Below are positions 1-9,088 of a stretch of DNA of 64,000 nucleotides, piece by piece. This DNA comes from Okeania sp. KiyG1. Lineage in GTDB: Bacteria > Cyanobacteriota > Cyanobacteriia > Cyanobacteriales > Microcoleaceae. Both the position numbers and the translations under genes were made by a program. The notes under the pieces were generated by a model. The model was not told where the DNA came from, did no database searches, and worked only from the letters and a program-made list of their open reading frames with translations. The first letter of the stretch is position 1, and each line of letters opens with the position of its first letter. The stretch spans positions 1 through 64,000 of the forward strand of contig NZ_BLZO01000087.1 of assembly GCF_014132355.1 (NCBI RefSeq), in the 5' to 3' direction.

Positions 1-95
1 TACTGCCGACGCAATAATTCGAGCCACATTTCTATTCACACTCCTCTTAAAAATTATGGTGTGAGGCTCAAGGGCGGTCTAGCTAAAATGGTATG
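1..95 (-). pseudogene. Remnant of a tnpB 5' end plus IS left end
   Basis: Bases 1-37 match, on the minus strand, the coding sequence for the N-terminal stretch QYNYRLGE-type of the tnpB fragments at 27677-28195 and 38178-38429 (shared words TACTGCCGACGCAA and CCACATTTCTATT). Bases 38-95 then match the left-end region of the copy near 38560-38610 (ATTATGGTGTGAGGCTCAAG, GGGCGGT, TAGCTAAA). In the 38-kb copy these two blocks lie about 200 bp apart, so this copy has an internal deletion and is cut by the window edge. It shows that this tnpB family has at least three sites in the neighbourhood. Confidence 0.6.
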
Positions 96-226
96 ATTAT
101 TTTTACCGGAAAATTGGGGTAGGTGCCTCCCCCTTTGAGGGGAACTTTTTAATGTATATATTAGTTGCAGATATACTGAACTGTGTGCTATATTTTTATC
201 GTAGCATTAAAAGATAAAACATTTCT

Positions 227-1447
227 ATGCTCATCTATGAAATGAAGTTGCAAGGCACACAAGGCCAGTACGATCAGCTAGACTCAGCCATTAGGACTGG
301 TCGATTTGTGCGCAATAGCATTATCCGAGCATGGATAGACAGAGAAGTTAAAAGTCGTAACGATGCCTACAAATACTGCACAAAACTAGCACACAATCCT
401 AAATTTCCCTGGGCCAAGCAACTTAACTCCATGGCAAGACAAGCTCATGCTGAGAGAGCATGGGCAGCAATAGAAAGATTCTATCAAAACTGTAAAGCTA
501 ATGTTGCTGGTAAGAAGGGTTTTCCCAAGTTTAAAAAATACCAAATTAGAGACTCAGTAGAATACAAAACTAGCGGATGGAAACTATCAGAAGATAGACG
601 CTATTTAACTTTTACTGATGGCTTCAAAGCAGGTACTTTTAAGCTTTGGGGTAGTCGAAACCTTCATTTCTATCAAATCAATCAAATCAAACGAGTCAGA
701 GTTGTCAGAAGGTATGATGGCTACTATGCTCAATTCTCAATCGACCATACTAGAGAGGAGAAGAAAAATCTTACAGGAACTCAGTTAGGAATAGACTTAG
801 GTTTAAATCATTTCTACACTGACTCAGCTGGTGAAAAAGTAGATAATCCGAGATTTTTGAGACAAGGTGAACGTAAAATCAAGAAACTACAACGTCGCCT
901 TTCTCGTACTCAAAAGGGTAGTCAAAATAGGAGTAAAGCTAGGAATAGGTTAGGTAGAGCGCATCTAAAGGTTTCACGCAGACGTAACGACTGGGCAGTT
1001 AAATTAGCGCAGCGCGTCATACAATCTAACGATTTGGTAGCGATAGAAAACCTGAAAGTGCGTAACATGATGAAAAACCATAAGTTAGCGAAGTCCATAG
1101 CAGATGCAGCATGGTACAGGTTTAGAGAATGGTTGGAGTATTTTGGCAGAGTCTATGGTGTGCCTGTAGTAACAGTAGAACCTGCATATACTTCTGTAAA
1201 TTGTTCAAGTTGCGGTGAGAAAGTTGTGAAGACCCTCAGCACTAGGACTCATCAATGTCCACACTGTGGTTATGTTGCCGACAGGGACGAGAATGCAGCT
1301 ATCAATATACTCCAATCAGCATTAAGAGAATTAGCAACTACCCTGGGGCACAGGGAAAGTCACGCCTCTGGAGAGAACGACCTCTGCTGGCTTGAGGAAA
1401 CTCAGGCAAGTAAGTTGACTCGACGAAAGAGGAAGGTCTCACAGTGA
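227..1447 (+). CDS. tnpB: RNA-guided endonuclease TnpB (IS200/IS605 OrfB)
   Basis: This is the only tnpB in the window that looks intact. The N-terminal half holds the helix-turn-helix/WED-like region (residues 1-180). RuvC motif I is GIDLGLNHF with Asp near residue 189, motif II is AIENLKV with Glu near 272, and motif III is DRDENAA near 352. The zinc ribbon is CSSCG...CPHCG (about 325-345). The length of 406 residues is normal for the family. TnpB uses an omega-RNA transcribed from the transposon right end to cut DNA beside a target-adjacent motif, which favours retention of the element. The stop codon lies immediately before the right-end hairpin, as expected when the 3' end of the gene overlaps the omega-RNA. 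No TnpA is present, so mobility would depend on a transposase supplied in trans. Confidence 0.92.
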   Translation: MLIYEMKLQGTQGQYDQLDSAIRTGRFVRNSIIRAWIDREVKSRNDAYKYCTKLAHNPKFPWAKQLNSMARQAHAERAWAAIERFYQNCKANVAGKKGFPKFKKYQIRDSVEYKTSGWKLSEDRRYLTFTDGFKAGTFKLWGSRNLHFYQINQIKRVRVVRRYDGYYAQFSIDHTREEKKNLTGTQLGIDLGLNHFYTDSAGEKVDNPRFLRQGERKIKKLQRRLSRTQKGSQNRSKARNRLGRAHLKVSRRRNDWAVKLAQRVIQSNDLVAIENLKVRNMMKNHKLAKSIADAAWYRFREWLEYFGRVYGVPVVTVEPAYTSVNCSSCGEKVVKTLSTRTHQCPHCGYVADRDENAAINILQSALRELATTLGHRESHASGENDLCWLEETQASKLTRRKRKVSQ

Positions 1448-1487
1448 TGTGGGAATCCCCTCGCCTTTAGGCAGGGGAGGATGTCAA
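1400..1487 (+). ncRNA. Omega-RNA 3' scaffold of the TnpB element
   Basis: The end of tnpB and the 38 bases after it form the right-end structure. The stem pairs CCCCT with GGGG around GCC-TTTA-GGC (about 1457-1479) and is followed by GGATGTCAA. In TnpB systems the omega-RNA runs through this end and takes its guide from the flank. The guide would begin at 1488 with TGTATATTGGTCATAT, the flank of the gene at 1530. The 5' end of the RNA cannot be placed from sequence alone. Confidence 0.6.
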
Positions 1488-1529
1488 TGTATATTGGTCA
1501 TATTTATACCTCAATTATTTAGTCAAATC

Positions 1530-2048
1530 ATGGTTAGTTACACCTTGCCTCAAAATCCAGATACGATTATAACTGTTAGGGGGAAAGAGTCACCCAGGGC
1601 CCGTCAGAAAGCTATGGATAAGCTTGTGGAAATGATGGACTCTGGTGAAATACTAACAGAATTAGAAAATGGATTTAGTCCGGAGCAATTTATTGAGGTC
1701 AAAGAATCAAAAGAATCAAAGGAAATTGCCTCTGAGGAAGAAGAAGCTGTGGCCCAAGCGGTACAAATACTTAGCGATTTGGCAGCGCTGAAGATTAAAG
1801 TTGTAGAATCGAGAGAGGAAGCGCTAAAGATTCGTTCTGCAATTGAGGTACTATTCACAGATGAAGCTGTCACTGTTGAAGAAATTGCTAATCTTAAAGA
1901 TGGTTTTAAGGTATTGAAAACTTTTGCTGTGGCTAATTTGCGTTATAGGGAAGCAAGAGAGAAAGCACAAGAAGCTCGTATTATCTTAGACCAAGCGCTA
2001 AAATCTCCCGAATCAGAAATCAAGCGGTCTCCTAAACCTGGTAAATAA
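1530..2048 (+). CDS. Hypothetical coiled-coil protein
   Basis: I chose the ATG at 1530 (MVSYTLPQNPDT) because the upstream in-frame codons lie in the IS right end. The product is about 172 residues. It opens with a short beta-like segment (TIITVRGKESPRARQKAMDK). The rest is almost wholly helical and charged (EIASEEEEAVAQAVQIL, then ALKIRSAIEVL, then REAREKAQEARIILDQAL), which suggests a coiled coil. There is no signal peptide and no membrane segment. I do not recognise a named family. The tnpB element sits directly upstream, so the native promoter may have been separated from the gene. Confidence 0.6.
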   Translation: MVSYTLPQNPDTIITVRGKESPRARQKAMDKLVEMMDSGEILTELENGFSPEQFIEVKESKESKEIASEEEEAVAQAVQILSDLAALKIKVVESREEALKIRSAIEVLFTDEAVTVEEIANLKDGFKVLKTFAVANLRYREAREKAQEARIILDQALKSPESEIKRSPKPGK

Positions 2049-2615
2049 GTTTTCTCGTATCTTAATGGACTTTAATGGGTAAAATGGGCAATTAACTATT
2101 GCAAAGAAGTGGTTGGTTAGGGCATATATTGATAATTAGTCTTAGATAAGAAAGGTTTTTCTCGCTATTCTTCATAGACTTCTTGCAAAATTCAGGCAAT
2201 TGGCAATAGTGAATTAACGAAGTCAGAAGTCAGAAGTCAGAAGCGAGTGTGTAATACCAATTCCCAAAAATAATGCTATACTTCCGATGAACTTCAGTTA
2301 TTAAGTAATAATAATTATTCAGTAATGTTTGCATGGGATTATCTGCATTAAATCCAAATATCTTATGTCTTTTAACCCTACTCCCTACTCCCTACTCCCT
2401 ACTCCCTACTCTCAAGGAGGTGTAGCAAGAATGCGTGAGAAATGGTATAATTATCAGGGGACCTCAGAATGTAAGACACACATCTGACAGTCAGAAGTTA
2501 TTTTTGTAACGGGGATTTGAGCTTCTCTTCAAAAATATTTTGCCTTAAAAGGCGGGGTTGCGCGACCCAATTATTTTGAGAAAATTATTAATTTCATAGT
2601 CTTGAATTGATTTAA
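2049..2615. other. Non-coding stretch with short tandem repeats
   Basis: No convincing gene is seen. The stretch holds an AGAAGTC-type heptamer run at about 2219-2243 and a TACTCCC heptamer array at about 2380-2411. Such heptamer arrays (STRRs) are typical of filamentous cyanobacteria. Confidence 0.7.
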
Positions 2616-2866
<251 letters not shown>

Positions 2867-3416
2867 TTAAGACTTTTGCCAGAGGTCTTATCGATGCATA
2901 TCTACTACAGTTTCTAGATATAAGTAATTAAAGCTGTTATTGCCTAGATCAGCAATTTTACTGAGGGCGATGTAATTATAGCTTCCTGTAATAAATTTAT
3001 AAAACCCCCATATAATCCCATAAGTCAGGCAGTATTTTGAAACTTTCAATCAGAGAATATTGCATAGTGAGTATATGCTTATCTTATTAAATATTGACTT
3101 TATATATGCTACTTATAAAAAAGCATATTTTTCATCTATGATTGATCGACTGTTAAATTAATAACTATTTATATGCGTTAAAACGTATCAATGTTTCATC
3201 AAAAATGCTCAAGGGGAGCTAACTTTTCAAACTAGAGTTTAGTGTTCTAGACAACAAAATTGTGATCTGCATCATGAAAAAAATTGAGAAACGTCACATT
3301 ATTAAAAGATGTGAGTCATTGAGACTCACCTAATAATAATTGATACTAGGTATCGTGAAGATAAGATAAAGCCAATTAAAAATTTTTTAATATACTACTG
3401 GAGAAAACTTTTAATC
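2867..3416. other. Non-coding stretch upstream of the DUF2949 gene
   Basis: AT-rich, with no gene seen. A perfect 7-bp stem (GTGAGTC, loop ATTGA, GACTCAC) at about 3310-3330 lies about 90 bp before the start of the next gene and could be a regulatory site. That role is speculative. Confidence 0.5.
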
Positions 3417-3611
3417 ATGTCTACAAAACAAGCTCAGTTAATCAAATTCTTGAAGTGGGAGTTGTCCATCTCTGATTCAGCGATCGCCATTGCTTTACGA
3501 CACCAGGAAGAAGACTCAAATCAATTACCGATGATACTTTGGCAGTACGGTCTTGTTACATTGAAGCAGTTAGATCAAATATTTGACTGGTTACAGATGG
3601 CCCATATTTAA
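3417..3611 (+). CDS. DUF2949 family protein
   Basis: This 64-residue protein has the sequence pattern of the cyanobacterial DUF2949 family: a helical N-terminus (LIKFLKWELSISDSAIAIAL), then LPMILWQYGLVTLKQLDQIFDWL at the C-terminus. Its length is normal for the family and the function is unknown. ATG at 3417 is preceded by a purine-rich GGAGAAAA stretch at a suitable distance. The gene is monocistronic and followed by an intrinsic terminator at 3754-3802. No signal peptide is seen, so it is probably cytoplasmic. Confidence 0.9.
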   Translation: MSTKQAQLIKFLKWELSISDSAIAIALRHQEEDSNQLPMILWQYGLVTLKQLDQIFDWLQMAHI

Positions 3612-3753
3612 TATACTAAATTTCCTGAATTATCTGGGGCATAGATATATTACCCTGGTAATGCAAGAGAAGCGATATTTAAGGAGGTATGAATTGGGTT
3701 TTAAACCAAGGAAAATCATAAAAACCAAATTGAATAAAAAATTTGAATTAAAC

Positions 3754-3802
3754 AAGGGAGTATATCAGTTAGCTTTTTCAGCATGATTACTCCCTTTTTT
3801 TT
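3754..3802 (+). terminator. Intrinsic terminator
   Basis: An AAGGGAGTA arm pairs with TACTCCCTT across a loop of about 25 bases and is followed by a run of eight T. It lies about 140 bp after the DUF2949 gene on the same strand. Confidence 0.7.
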
Positions 3803-3803
3803 A

Positions 3804-3872
3804 TGGAAGAAGGAAGAAGGAAGAAGGAAGAAGGAAGAAGGAAGAAGGAAGAAGGAAGAAGAAAAATCTGGC
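3804..3872. repeat. Heptamer tandem repeat (GAAGAAG)n
   Basis: About nine units of a 7-bp GGAAGAA repeat. The same heptamer recurs inside coding sequence at about 30770-30895 and 54594-54625, where it is translated. Confidence 0.9.
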
Positions 3873-4703
3873 GTTGTCTGAGTTTTAAGCTTTTGAGATG
3901 TCCGCACCTTTTGCTTCAACTTCTATAAATCTTTTTGATTAAAGGAAGCAGAACTAATGGTTTCAAACTTTTTATCTATTTTGAAACTTTTCACAAATCA
4001 ATCAAATAGACTAGCTATAAGTGACATCCTCCCGACGCTCACCAATGGCGGGTAGAGCGCGGGCTTCCCTTCCTTGCGGTTGGTTTTTCCTGCTTCATCG
4101 GGGTACGCACGCAACCTTCCTCCACAGGCAGTATCACCGACTGTCCATCGGCTACAAGTACAAGACCTCGCTGCATGACTACTTGAGCAGCAGCAACATC
4201 TCGGTCAGTAACATATCCGCATTCCTCGCAATGATGCACTCGTTCACTGAGTTCTTTCTTTCCGGTATGCGCTCCACAGTGAGGACAGGTCTGACTTGTC
4301 CCATTGGGAGCAACCTTAGCGAAGTAGACTCCACGCTTCCAGCACACCTATTTGAGGATTTCCAAGAAACTACTCCAAGCAGCATCCAAGCAATGCTTTG
4401 CCAACATCCTGCGACTGGTCATTTTGAGGTTCAAGTCCTCAGCAAAGATCATCCCAACATTGTCACAAAGTTTGTGAGCTGTCAGGAAATGGAACTCACG
4501 CCGAATGTTGTGAATGTGTTCATGCAGTTTACGAACCTTGGCTTGAGTCTTCCGGTAGTTGGCAGAGCCTTTTTTCTTGTTTCTCAATTTGCGTTGCAGC
4601 AATCGTTGCTGGCTTTGCAAATCCACGAAAAAGCGAGGGCGCTCTACCAGTCCACCTGTCGATATAGCCAAGAACTTCTCCAATCCCAAATCAATACCAA
4701 TGG

Positions 4704-5144
4704 TTGACATCTCCAGGGGTTGAAACACCCTGGATTCCGTGGTTTACCCACCGCAAATGGGATAAATCCACATTTGCTTACAGCCTGTCAACAGACTTCT
4801 AAACTCCTCGGCATAGACCAAAATCTAGCTGTGAGCTTACTTTTTTTAGCTTTCACGAGTGGTTTTACTCAAGATGTTGGAGCAATAAATCGCTGCTTTA
4901 GCTGCCTGCTTGCTTTTCCTAGGTCATGCTACGCAAACAGCCGTCGTAGGAAATTAATTCCCCGTCTCCTGTCCACCGGAATTTCACCGCACTAGCTAAA
5001 GGTCATGGCGACAAACCTTGTTCTTACTTGCTATATCTAGTATAGCATGTATAGCAGATTTTTACTACGGGTTAAAACCCGCGTGTCGTTATTCAACCAG
5101 CCGTTAAAACAGGCGCTGCGTACTTCCTCCCGTTATTTTTTTAG
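4704..5144 (-). mobile_element. Non-autonomous IS605-like element (441 bp) inside tnpB
   Basis: This insert has no coding sequence but has IS605-type ends. The minus-strand right end is a hairpin (GGAATCCAGGGTGTTTCAAC, then CCCTGG) followed by AGATGTCAA ending at 4704. The left end has a hairpin (GCGGGTTTTAACCCG) near 5075-5092. Its length is a multiple of three, and removing it restores the host tnpB frame. It would be mobilised in trans, like a palindrome-associated element. The 16 bases beyond its right end, CCATTGGTATTGATTT, code for the conserved RuvC-I region of the host tnpB. Confidence 0.75.
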
Positions 5145-5424
5145 GTTTACCGTGCGGCATGGTTTCAGGAACGGATACATCCGTTTGCAGAATCAGTTGG
5201 GCATACCATCCCGACGCTTTGAACACCACCCGAACTTGTTTGACCTCAAACCATTCTGGGATGGGTCGATGCAGGTTGATAGACACGGCTCCAATTTTCG
5301 GCAGCTTGATTTCAAATCCGTTGACCGAAAAATTGGTTTCAAGCCTCGCCCTTCTAGGGCGACTTTTGGTTGATTTTTGTCTATAAAAATATGTTATCAT
5401 ATTGTTAATTTCTTTCGGTTGGTT

Positions 5425-6665
5425 ATGAAATCTAGATTTAAGTACCGTATATATCCAACATCAGGACAAAAATACCGATTGGCCAAGCTATTTGGTTGTG
5501 TTTGCTGTCGCAACACTTCGTGAACGTGTTGTTTGGAATGATAGTCTAGCTTGCTGCCAAGAAAAGTATAGATTAGGAGAAAAGAAACCAACTAACTCCG
5601 AGCTACAAAAACTGTTTATTACTCAAGCCAAAAATACTGAAGATAGAGAGTGGTTATCAGAAGTTTCTAATATACCACTACAGCAATCTTTGAATGATTT
5701 AAACCGTAGGGCGAACGGCCGTTCGCCCCTACAAAATTTTTTAAATCAACCAAAGGTCAACAGAAAGGCAGACTTATCAAGCCTCCTAAGTTCAAAACTA
5801 GAAAGTCAAGGCAAACTGCTAGGTTTAGAAAAGGTGGTTTTCAAGTTGGTCAAAATAAAGTCTATTTAGCTAAAATTGGGAAACTAAAAATAGTTTGGTC
5901 AAGAGATTTAACTGCTGCTCCATCATCAGTAACAGTAATCAAAGATTCAGCCAATAGATATTTTCTGAGTTTTGTAGTAGAAAGCATACCTGAAATCTTA
6001 CCTCAAACAGAGAATTCAGTAGGTATAGATTTAGGCATTTCTACTTTTGCTACATTGAGCGATGGTACAAAGGTCGATGCTCCTAAACCGCTCAAAAACG
6101 AATTAAGAAGTATAGAAAGTTAAGTAAGTCATTGTCGAATAAAACTAGAGGGTCAAACCGTTATGAAAAAGCGAGGCTAAGAATAGCTAAATTTCATGCC
6201 AAGCTAAAAGATACAAGAAGAGATTTTCTCCATAAATTGTCTACTAAAATAATTTGTGAAAACCAAACAATTGTTTTAGAAGACTTGAATATTTCAGGAA
6301 TGGTTAAAAACCGTAAATTATCCAGAGCAATATCAGATTTAGGCTGGAGACAATTTAGAACACTCTTAGAGGGAAAAGCAGAAAAATACGGTCGTGATTT
6401 TAGAGTAATAAGTCGTTGGGAGCCAACATCTCAAACTTGTTCATGTTGTGGATTTAAAGGTGGAAAGTTAGACCTTTCAGTTAGGGAGTGGGAATGTTTG
6501 AATTGTGGTGCAAAGCACGACCGTGATGAAAATGCAGCAATAAATATATTAGTCGCGGGCGGGCAGTCCGAGACAAAAAACGGACGTGGAGACAAGCGTA
6601 AGACTAGCGCCAAGGTAGCAGCAGTCAATGAGACGTCAACTCGCCGAGGAGCTACGGCTCGGTAG
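5425..6665 (+). pseudogene. tnpB: tnpB, frameshifted (inner element)
   Basis: The start MKSRFKYRIYPTSGQ matches the copy at 39978 (MKARFKYRIYPTPGQ). About 28 extra bases near 5500-5528 break the frame after LAKLFG. A 27-bp palindrome at 5705-5731 interrupts it again, and one lost A near 6090 causes a third shift (PLKNELRSIES, then stop). The remaining blocks are readable: GIDLGISTFATLSDG (RuvC-I), VLEDLNISGMV (RuvC-II) and CSCCGFKGG...CLNCGAKHDRDENAAINIL (zinc ribbon and RuvC-III). The 3' end runs into the omega-RNA hairpin. It cannot make a full TnpB. Confidence 0.85.
5705..5731. repeat. Small palindrome SDR-A (copy in inner tnpB)
   Basis: A near-perfect palindrome: GTAGGGCGAACGG followed by CCGTTCGCCCCTAC. 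The uninterrupted relative at about 39700-39740 lacks it, so it is an insertion. Other copies are at 24677, 39443, 59359 and 60498. Confidence 0.85.
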
Positions 6666-6700
6666 GAATCCCCGTGCCTTTAGGCCGGGGAGGATGTCAA
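6625..6700 (+). ncRNA. Omega-RNA 3' scaffold (inner element)
   Basis: The hairpin CCCCGTGCC-TTTA-GGCCGGGG is followed by AGGATGTCAA, ending at 6700. It is identical in core to the right end at 40237-40276. The guide would start at 6701 with TGGATTCGATTTGAAC, which is coding sequence of the outer tnpB; an uninterrupted copy of that gene would be the natural target. Confidence 0.6.
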
Positions 6701-7553
6701 TGGATTCGATTTGAACTGCGGAAATACAAACGAGCGATACTGGCCAAACTTTTTGAACCGGGGGAATCCAAACCCTCTCTCTTGCATAAACTTGAAGGAC
6801 TTATCGAGTCGTTTCAAAGCCTCTTGCAAGACTTGAGAGTGAACTGCTTTGAGCTTTGGAATCTCCTTTTTGGCTTTGGTCAGTGCGTTCTGTTGTTTGT
6901 AGTAGTCGGGATAGGGCCTGTCGGCAGGGATAATGTATTCGGAGCTGATACTGCAAGCATTGACTGGACATTTACGCGAGTTGATCCAGTCTTTGCGCTC
7001 TGCCAATGCGTAGTTATAGACGCGACGGCATTGCTCCAACCAGTCCAGCATTTGTGCCTCTTGGTCAAGACTTGGATAGATTCGGTAGCTGTAGGTCAAG
7101 TTCAACATAGCTACATTCTAACAGATTTGCATCTCCTTTTAGAACCGATAGATAGTGTGTGGATTTTCGGGGCATCGAAGGCGAGCGCCTGCCGTAGGCA
7201 TACCCCTCAATCGACGCGGGGAGTCCATGTATCCCGACGCTGACATGCACAGGTACAGCGCGGGACTTATAGCTCCCCGAACCCCTCAAAAGTTAAATTA
7301 TTAAATATCATAAATTAGACAAAATCCGGTTATTAAAGATATTTTATAGAATGTAAGATTCAACCTTCACCTCATTTCCCCTAAATCCAGTCTCCCCTTT
7401 TACATAAAAGGATGCTCTATAAATCGGATTTAGGATTATATTCTTAATTTGTTTATCTGGCCATGAAAAAAAATTTGATTGTAGCGAATTATCTCAACTT
7501 GGTATCATAAATATGATTTAGATGACAAAAACCGATTAAAAGAAAACTCGAAA

Positions 7554-7958
7554 ATGACAAAAGAAACTATCGAAACAGTAGTCAATTCTTATTTTACAAA
7601 TATGGCAGCGATGAATGCCGAAGCATGGGCAGAAAACTTTGCTGAAGACGGTTTTACCTATGACCCTGTAGGTAAACCACCCAGTAATGTGCAGTCAGAT
7701 TATCAGAAATTCTTTGAGCTATTATCAATGATTTTTGCCCAACTAGAATTGACACCAAATAATATATTTATTGTAGATAATGGAGCAGCAGTTAAATGGA
7801 CGATGCAGGGAGTGGGAAAAAATGGTAATCAGGGAGTTGCAGAGGGAATTAGTATTTTTGAAATTAATGAAAATGGTAAAATTAAACAAGTATCTTCTTA
7901 TTGGGATGATGCTGCAATGATGGCTCAAATCAAAGGTGATTCAACAATTAATAATTAA
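7554..7958 (+). CDS. NTF2-like / SnoaL-like domain protein
   Basis: This 134-residue product has the fold signature of the NTF2/SnoaL superfamily: an N-terminal helix (TIETVVNSYFTNMAAMNAEAW), then FAEDGFTYDPVGKPP, a helix-rich middle (DYQKFFELLSMIFAQL) and C-terminal strands (AAVKWTMQGVGKNG, GISIFEINENGKIKQVSSYWD). The C-terminal pattern is typical of small-molecule-binding or steroid-isomerase-like members. Substrate and reaction cannot be told from the sequence. No signal peptide is present. It is intact and flanked on both sides by mobile elements. The ATG at 7554 follows a GAAAA-rich stretch with no strong Shine-Dalgarno site. Confidence 0.8.
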   Translation: MTKETIETVVNSYFTNMAAMNAEAWAENFAEDGFTYDPVGKPPSNVQSDYQKFFELLSMIFAQLELTPNNIFIVDNGAAVKWTMQGVGKNGNQGVAEGISIFEINENGKIKQVSSYWDDAAMMAQIKGDSTINN

Positions 7959-7992
7959 TAATTAATAATTAACAATTACTTCTCCTTGAAAA

Positions 7993-8212
7993 TAACGTCA
8001 ACTTCTGCGAGCTAAAGTCACGCAGCTTGGACGGCCCAAGGTCTGAATAATAGTTGACTAGACCACTGAGTCAAAAGCGATAACACTTCCGGGTATTTCC
8101 CTAGCCCGGATTATCTGTTGGCCTTTTTGGGTAAAGGCATCGCATAATTGCGAGACACAACGTTTTTGGTTGGTCTTAGGGACACACAACTTGTTCTACA
8201 AGGATTATCTCC
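7993..8212 (+). ncRNA. Candidate IsrB omega-RNA
   Basis: In IscB/IsrB elements the omega-RNA is transcribed from the region directly upstream of the ORF, with the guide at its 5' end. The 220 bases before isrB are non-coding, richer in GC than the surroundings and able to form stems (GCGAGCTAAAGTCACGC; CTAGCCCGGATTATC; TAATTGCGAGAC). Homology to the repeat family ends at about 7992, giving a likely left boundary. The 16 bases before it, TACTTCTCCTTGAAAA, would be the guide and belong to the interspersed R2 repeat. The structure was not computed. Confidence 0.5.
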
Positions 8213-9088
8213 ATGATTAGAATACCAGTCCAAAATCCTGATGGTTCTCCTGTAATGCCTACAAAAGCATCGCGGGCGCGTCGTTGGGTTAAACAAGGAA
8301 AAGCAACTGAGCATTGGAATGATGCGGGCTTGTATTATGTCCGGCTAGTAGCTGAACCGTCGGGTAGTGAAACTCAAAAAATAACAATTGGTTGCGACCC
8401 TGGCAAAAACTATACAGGGATTGCAGTCCAGTCGGCCAAATTCACTCTTTATACCGCTCATTTAGTTTTGCCGTTTGAGCGAGTCAAAGAACGACTTGGC
8501 TCTACTGTGATTAAGCAAGGAAAAGTTATCAAAAATGTCAGAGGTAGAGCATTGCAACGCCGAATACGACGTGGCAGGAGGATTAATAGAAAAGTACCTT
8601 TTAACCAGGGTGCGCATAGACAAAAACGATTCGATAATCGCCGTAAAAAGGGTAAATTGGCTCCATCTATTCGAGCATCTAGGGAAATGGAAATTAGGAT
8701 AATAATAGAGTTGTCCAAAGTTTTCCCCATTACCACGATTGTTTACGAACTGGTTAAAGCCGATGTAGATTTAACTAGCGGCAGGAAAAAAGCGCGTTCG
8801 GGTAAAGGGTTTTCTCCAGTTATGATTGGGCAAAGTTGCTGTGTAGAAAAACTCAAATCTATTGCCTCAGTGAAGACCGTTTATGGCAGGCAGAAAAATA
8901 ACAATGGAACCAGTCAAATGCCTCTTGCAGAGGAGCTTCGCTTTCGTAAACATTTAGGATTGGAGAAAATCAAAGATAAAAAAGCCCAAGTGCCCGAATC
9001 TCATGCAGTTGATGGTATAGCTTTGGCGGCCAGTGAATTTGTCCGACATGGGGTCAGAAACCCCATTCAATTGTTCATTCTGCTTTAG
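8213..9088 (+). CDS. isrB: IsrB-type RNA-guided nickase, C-terminally truncated
   Basis: The N-terminus has the PLMP-like motif (SPVMPTKASRARRWVKQGKA). RuvC-I is GCDPGKNYTGIAV with Asp near residue 62. An Arg-rich bridge helix follows (RGRALQRRIRRGRR). RuvC-II is TIVYELVKADVD with Glu near 179, and RuvC-III is ESHAVDGIALAA with Asp near 267. There is no HNH domain between RuvC-II and RuvC-III, only SGKGFSPVMIGQ, which makes it IsrB rather than IscB. IsrB proteins nick DNA guided by an omega-RNA. At 291 residues it is about 50-60 shorter than usual, and its end (RNPIQLFILL) runs straight into a tnpB fragment, so the C-terminal part is lost. Activity is doubtful. Confidence 0.85.
   Translation: MIRIPVQNPDGSPVMPTKASRARRWVKQGKATEHWNDAGLYYVRLVAEPSGSETQKITIGCDPGKNYTGIAVQSAKFTLYTAHLVLPFERVKERLGSTVIKQGKVIKNVRGRALQRRIRRGRRINRKVPFNQGAHRQKRFDNRRKKGKLAPSIRASREMEIRIIIELSKVFPITTIVYELVKADVDLTSGRKKARSGKGFSPVMIGQSCCVEKLKSIASVKTVYGRQKNNNGTSQMPLAEELRFRKHLGLEKIKDKKAQVPESHAVDGIALAASEFVRHGVRNPIQLFILL

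Larger units (their letters stand above)
105..1487 (+). mobile_element. IS200/IS605-type element carrying tnpB only
   Basis: The element contains one intact tnpB and no tnpA. A left-end hairpin is visible at about 128-150 (CCTCCCCCTTTGAGGGG). The right end is the hairpin 1451-1481, followed by ATGTCAA at 1481-1487, the same terminal sequence seen at seven other right ends in this window. No terminal inverted repeat or target duplication is expected for this superfamily and none is seen. The left boundary is approximate. Confidence 0.7.
5341..6700 (+). mobile_element. Inner IS605-type element inserted in tnpB
   Basis: The left end has a hairpin TCGCCCTTCTAGGGCGA at 5346-5362, matching the AGTCGCCCT...AGGGCGACT hairpin of the copy ending near 40075. 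The right end is GGTAGGAATCCCCGTGCC...GGCCGGGGAGGATGTCAA, ending at 6700. Removing 5341-6700 joins host codons CCA and GAA without loss or duplication, as expected for single-strand IS605 transposition. A shift of a few bases in the left boundary cannot be excluded. Confidence 0.8.
4039..7108 (-). pseudogene. tnpB: tnpB split by two nested insertions and a nonsense codon
   Basis: Three coding blocks join in one frame. Block 7108-6701 ends PQFKSNP. Block 5340-5145 starts ETNFSVNGFEIKLPKIG and ends PHGK. Block 4703-4039 starts with IGIDLGLEKFLA and holds AEDLNLK and the zinc ribbon CPHCG...CEECGYVTDRDVAAA. Codons meet exactly at 6701/5340 and at 5145/4703, so both insertions left the flanks untouched. 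One in-frame TAG (4348-4350) separates EILK from VCWKRGVYFAKV, where relatives have Trp. The reconstructed protein is about 420 residues, with all three RuvC motifs kept. The nonsense codon and the insertions make it inactive. Confidence 0.85.
4021..7290 (-). mobile_element. Outer IS605-type element with two nested insertions
   Basis: The minus-strand right end is near 4021: a hairpin ending GGGAGGATGTCAC, close to the GGAGGATGTCAA of other copies. The left end is near 7290, where GC-rich inverted stretches surround 7180-7290. The cargo is one tnpB on the minus strand, split by a plus-strand tnpB element (5341-6700) and by a small element without a gene (4704-5144). Removing both leaves a single 1.47-kb element. 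The outer boundaries are approximate. Confidence 0.75.

Noticed and set aside
3583-3786. Open frame after the DUF2949 gene
   Set aside because: It overlaps the DUF2949 end in another frame and reads into the terminator; no coding character.
3804-3872. Heptamer arrays as CRISPR remnants
   Set aside because: The period is 7 bp with no spacers; these are STRR-type tandem repeats.
4021-4707. 228-codon frame on the plus strand
   Set aside because: It is antisense to the outer tnpB, whose RuvC and zinc-ribbon motifs are clear on the minus strand.
6674-7243. 189-codon frame on the plus strand
   Set aside because: Antisense to the N-terminal half of the outer tnpB.
8213-9088. IscB with HNH domain
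   Set aside because: No HNH motif lies between RuvC-II and RuvC-III, which are separated by under 90 residues; IsrB fits.
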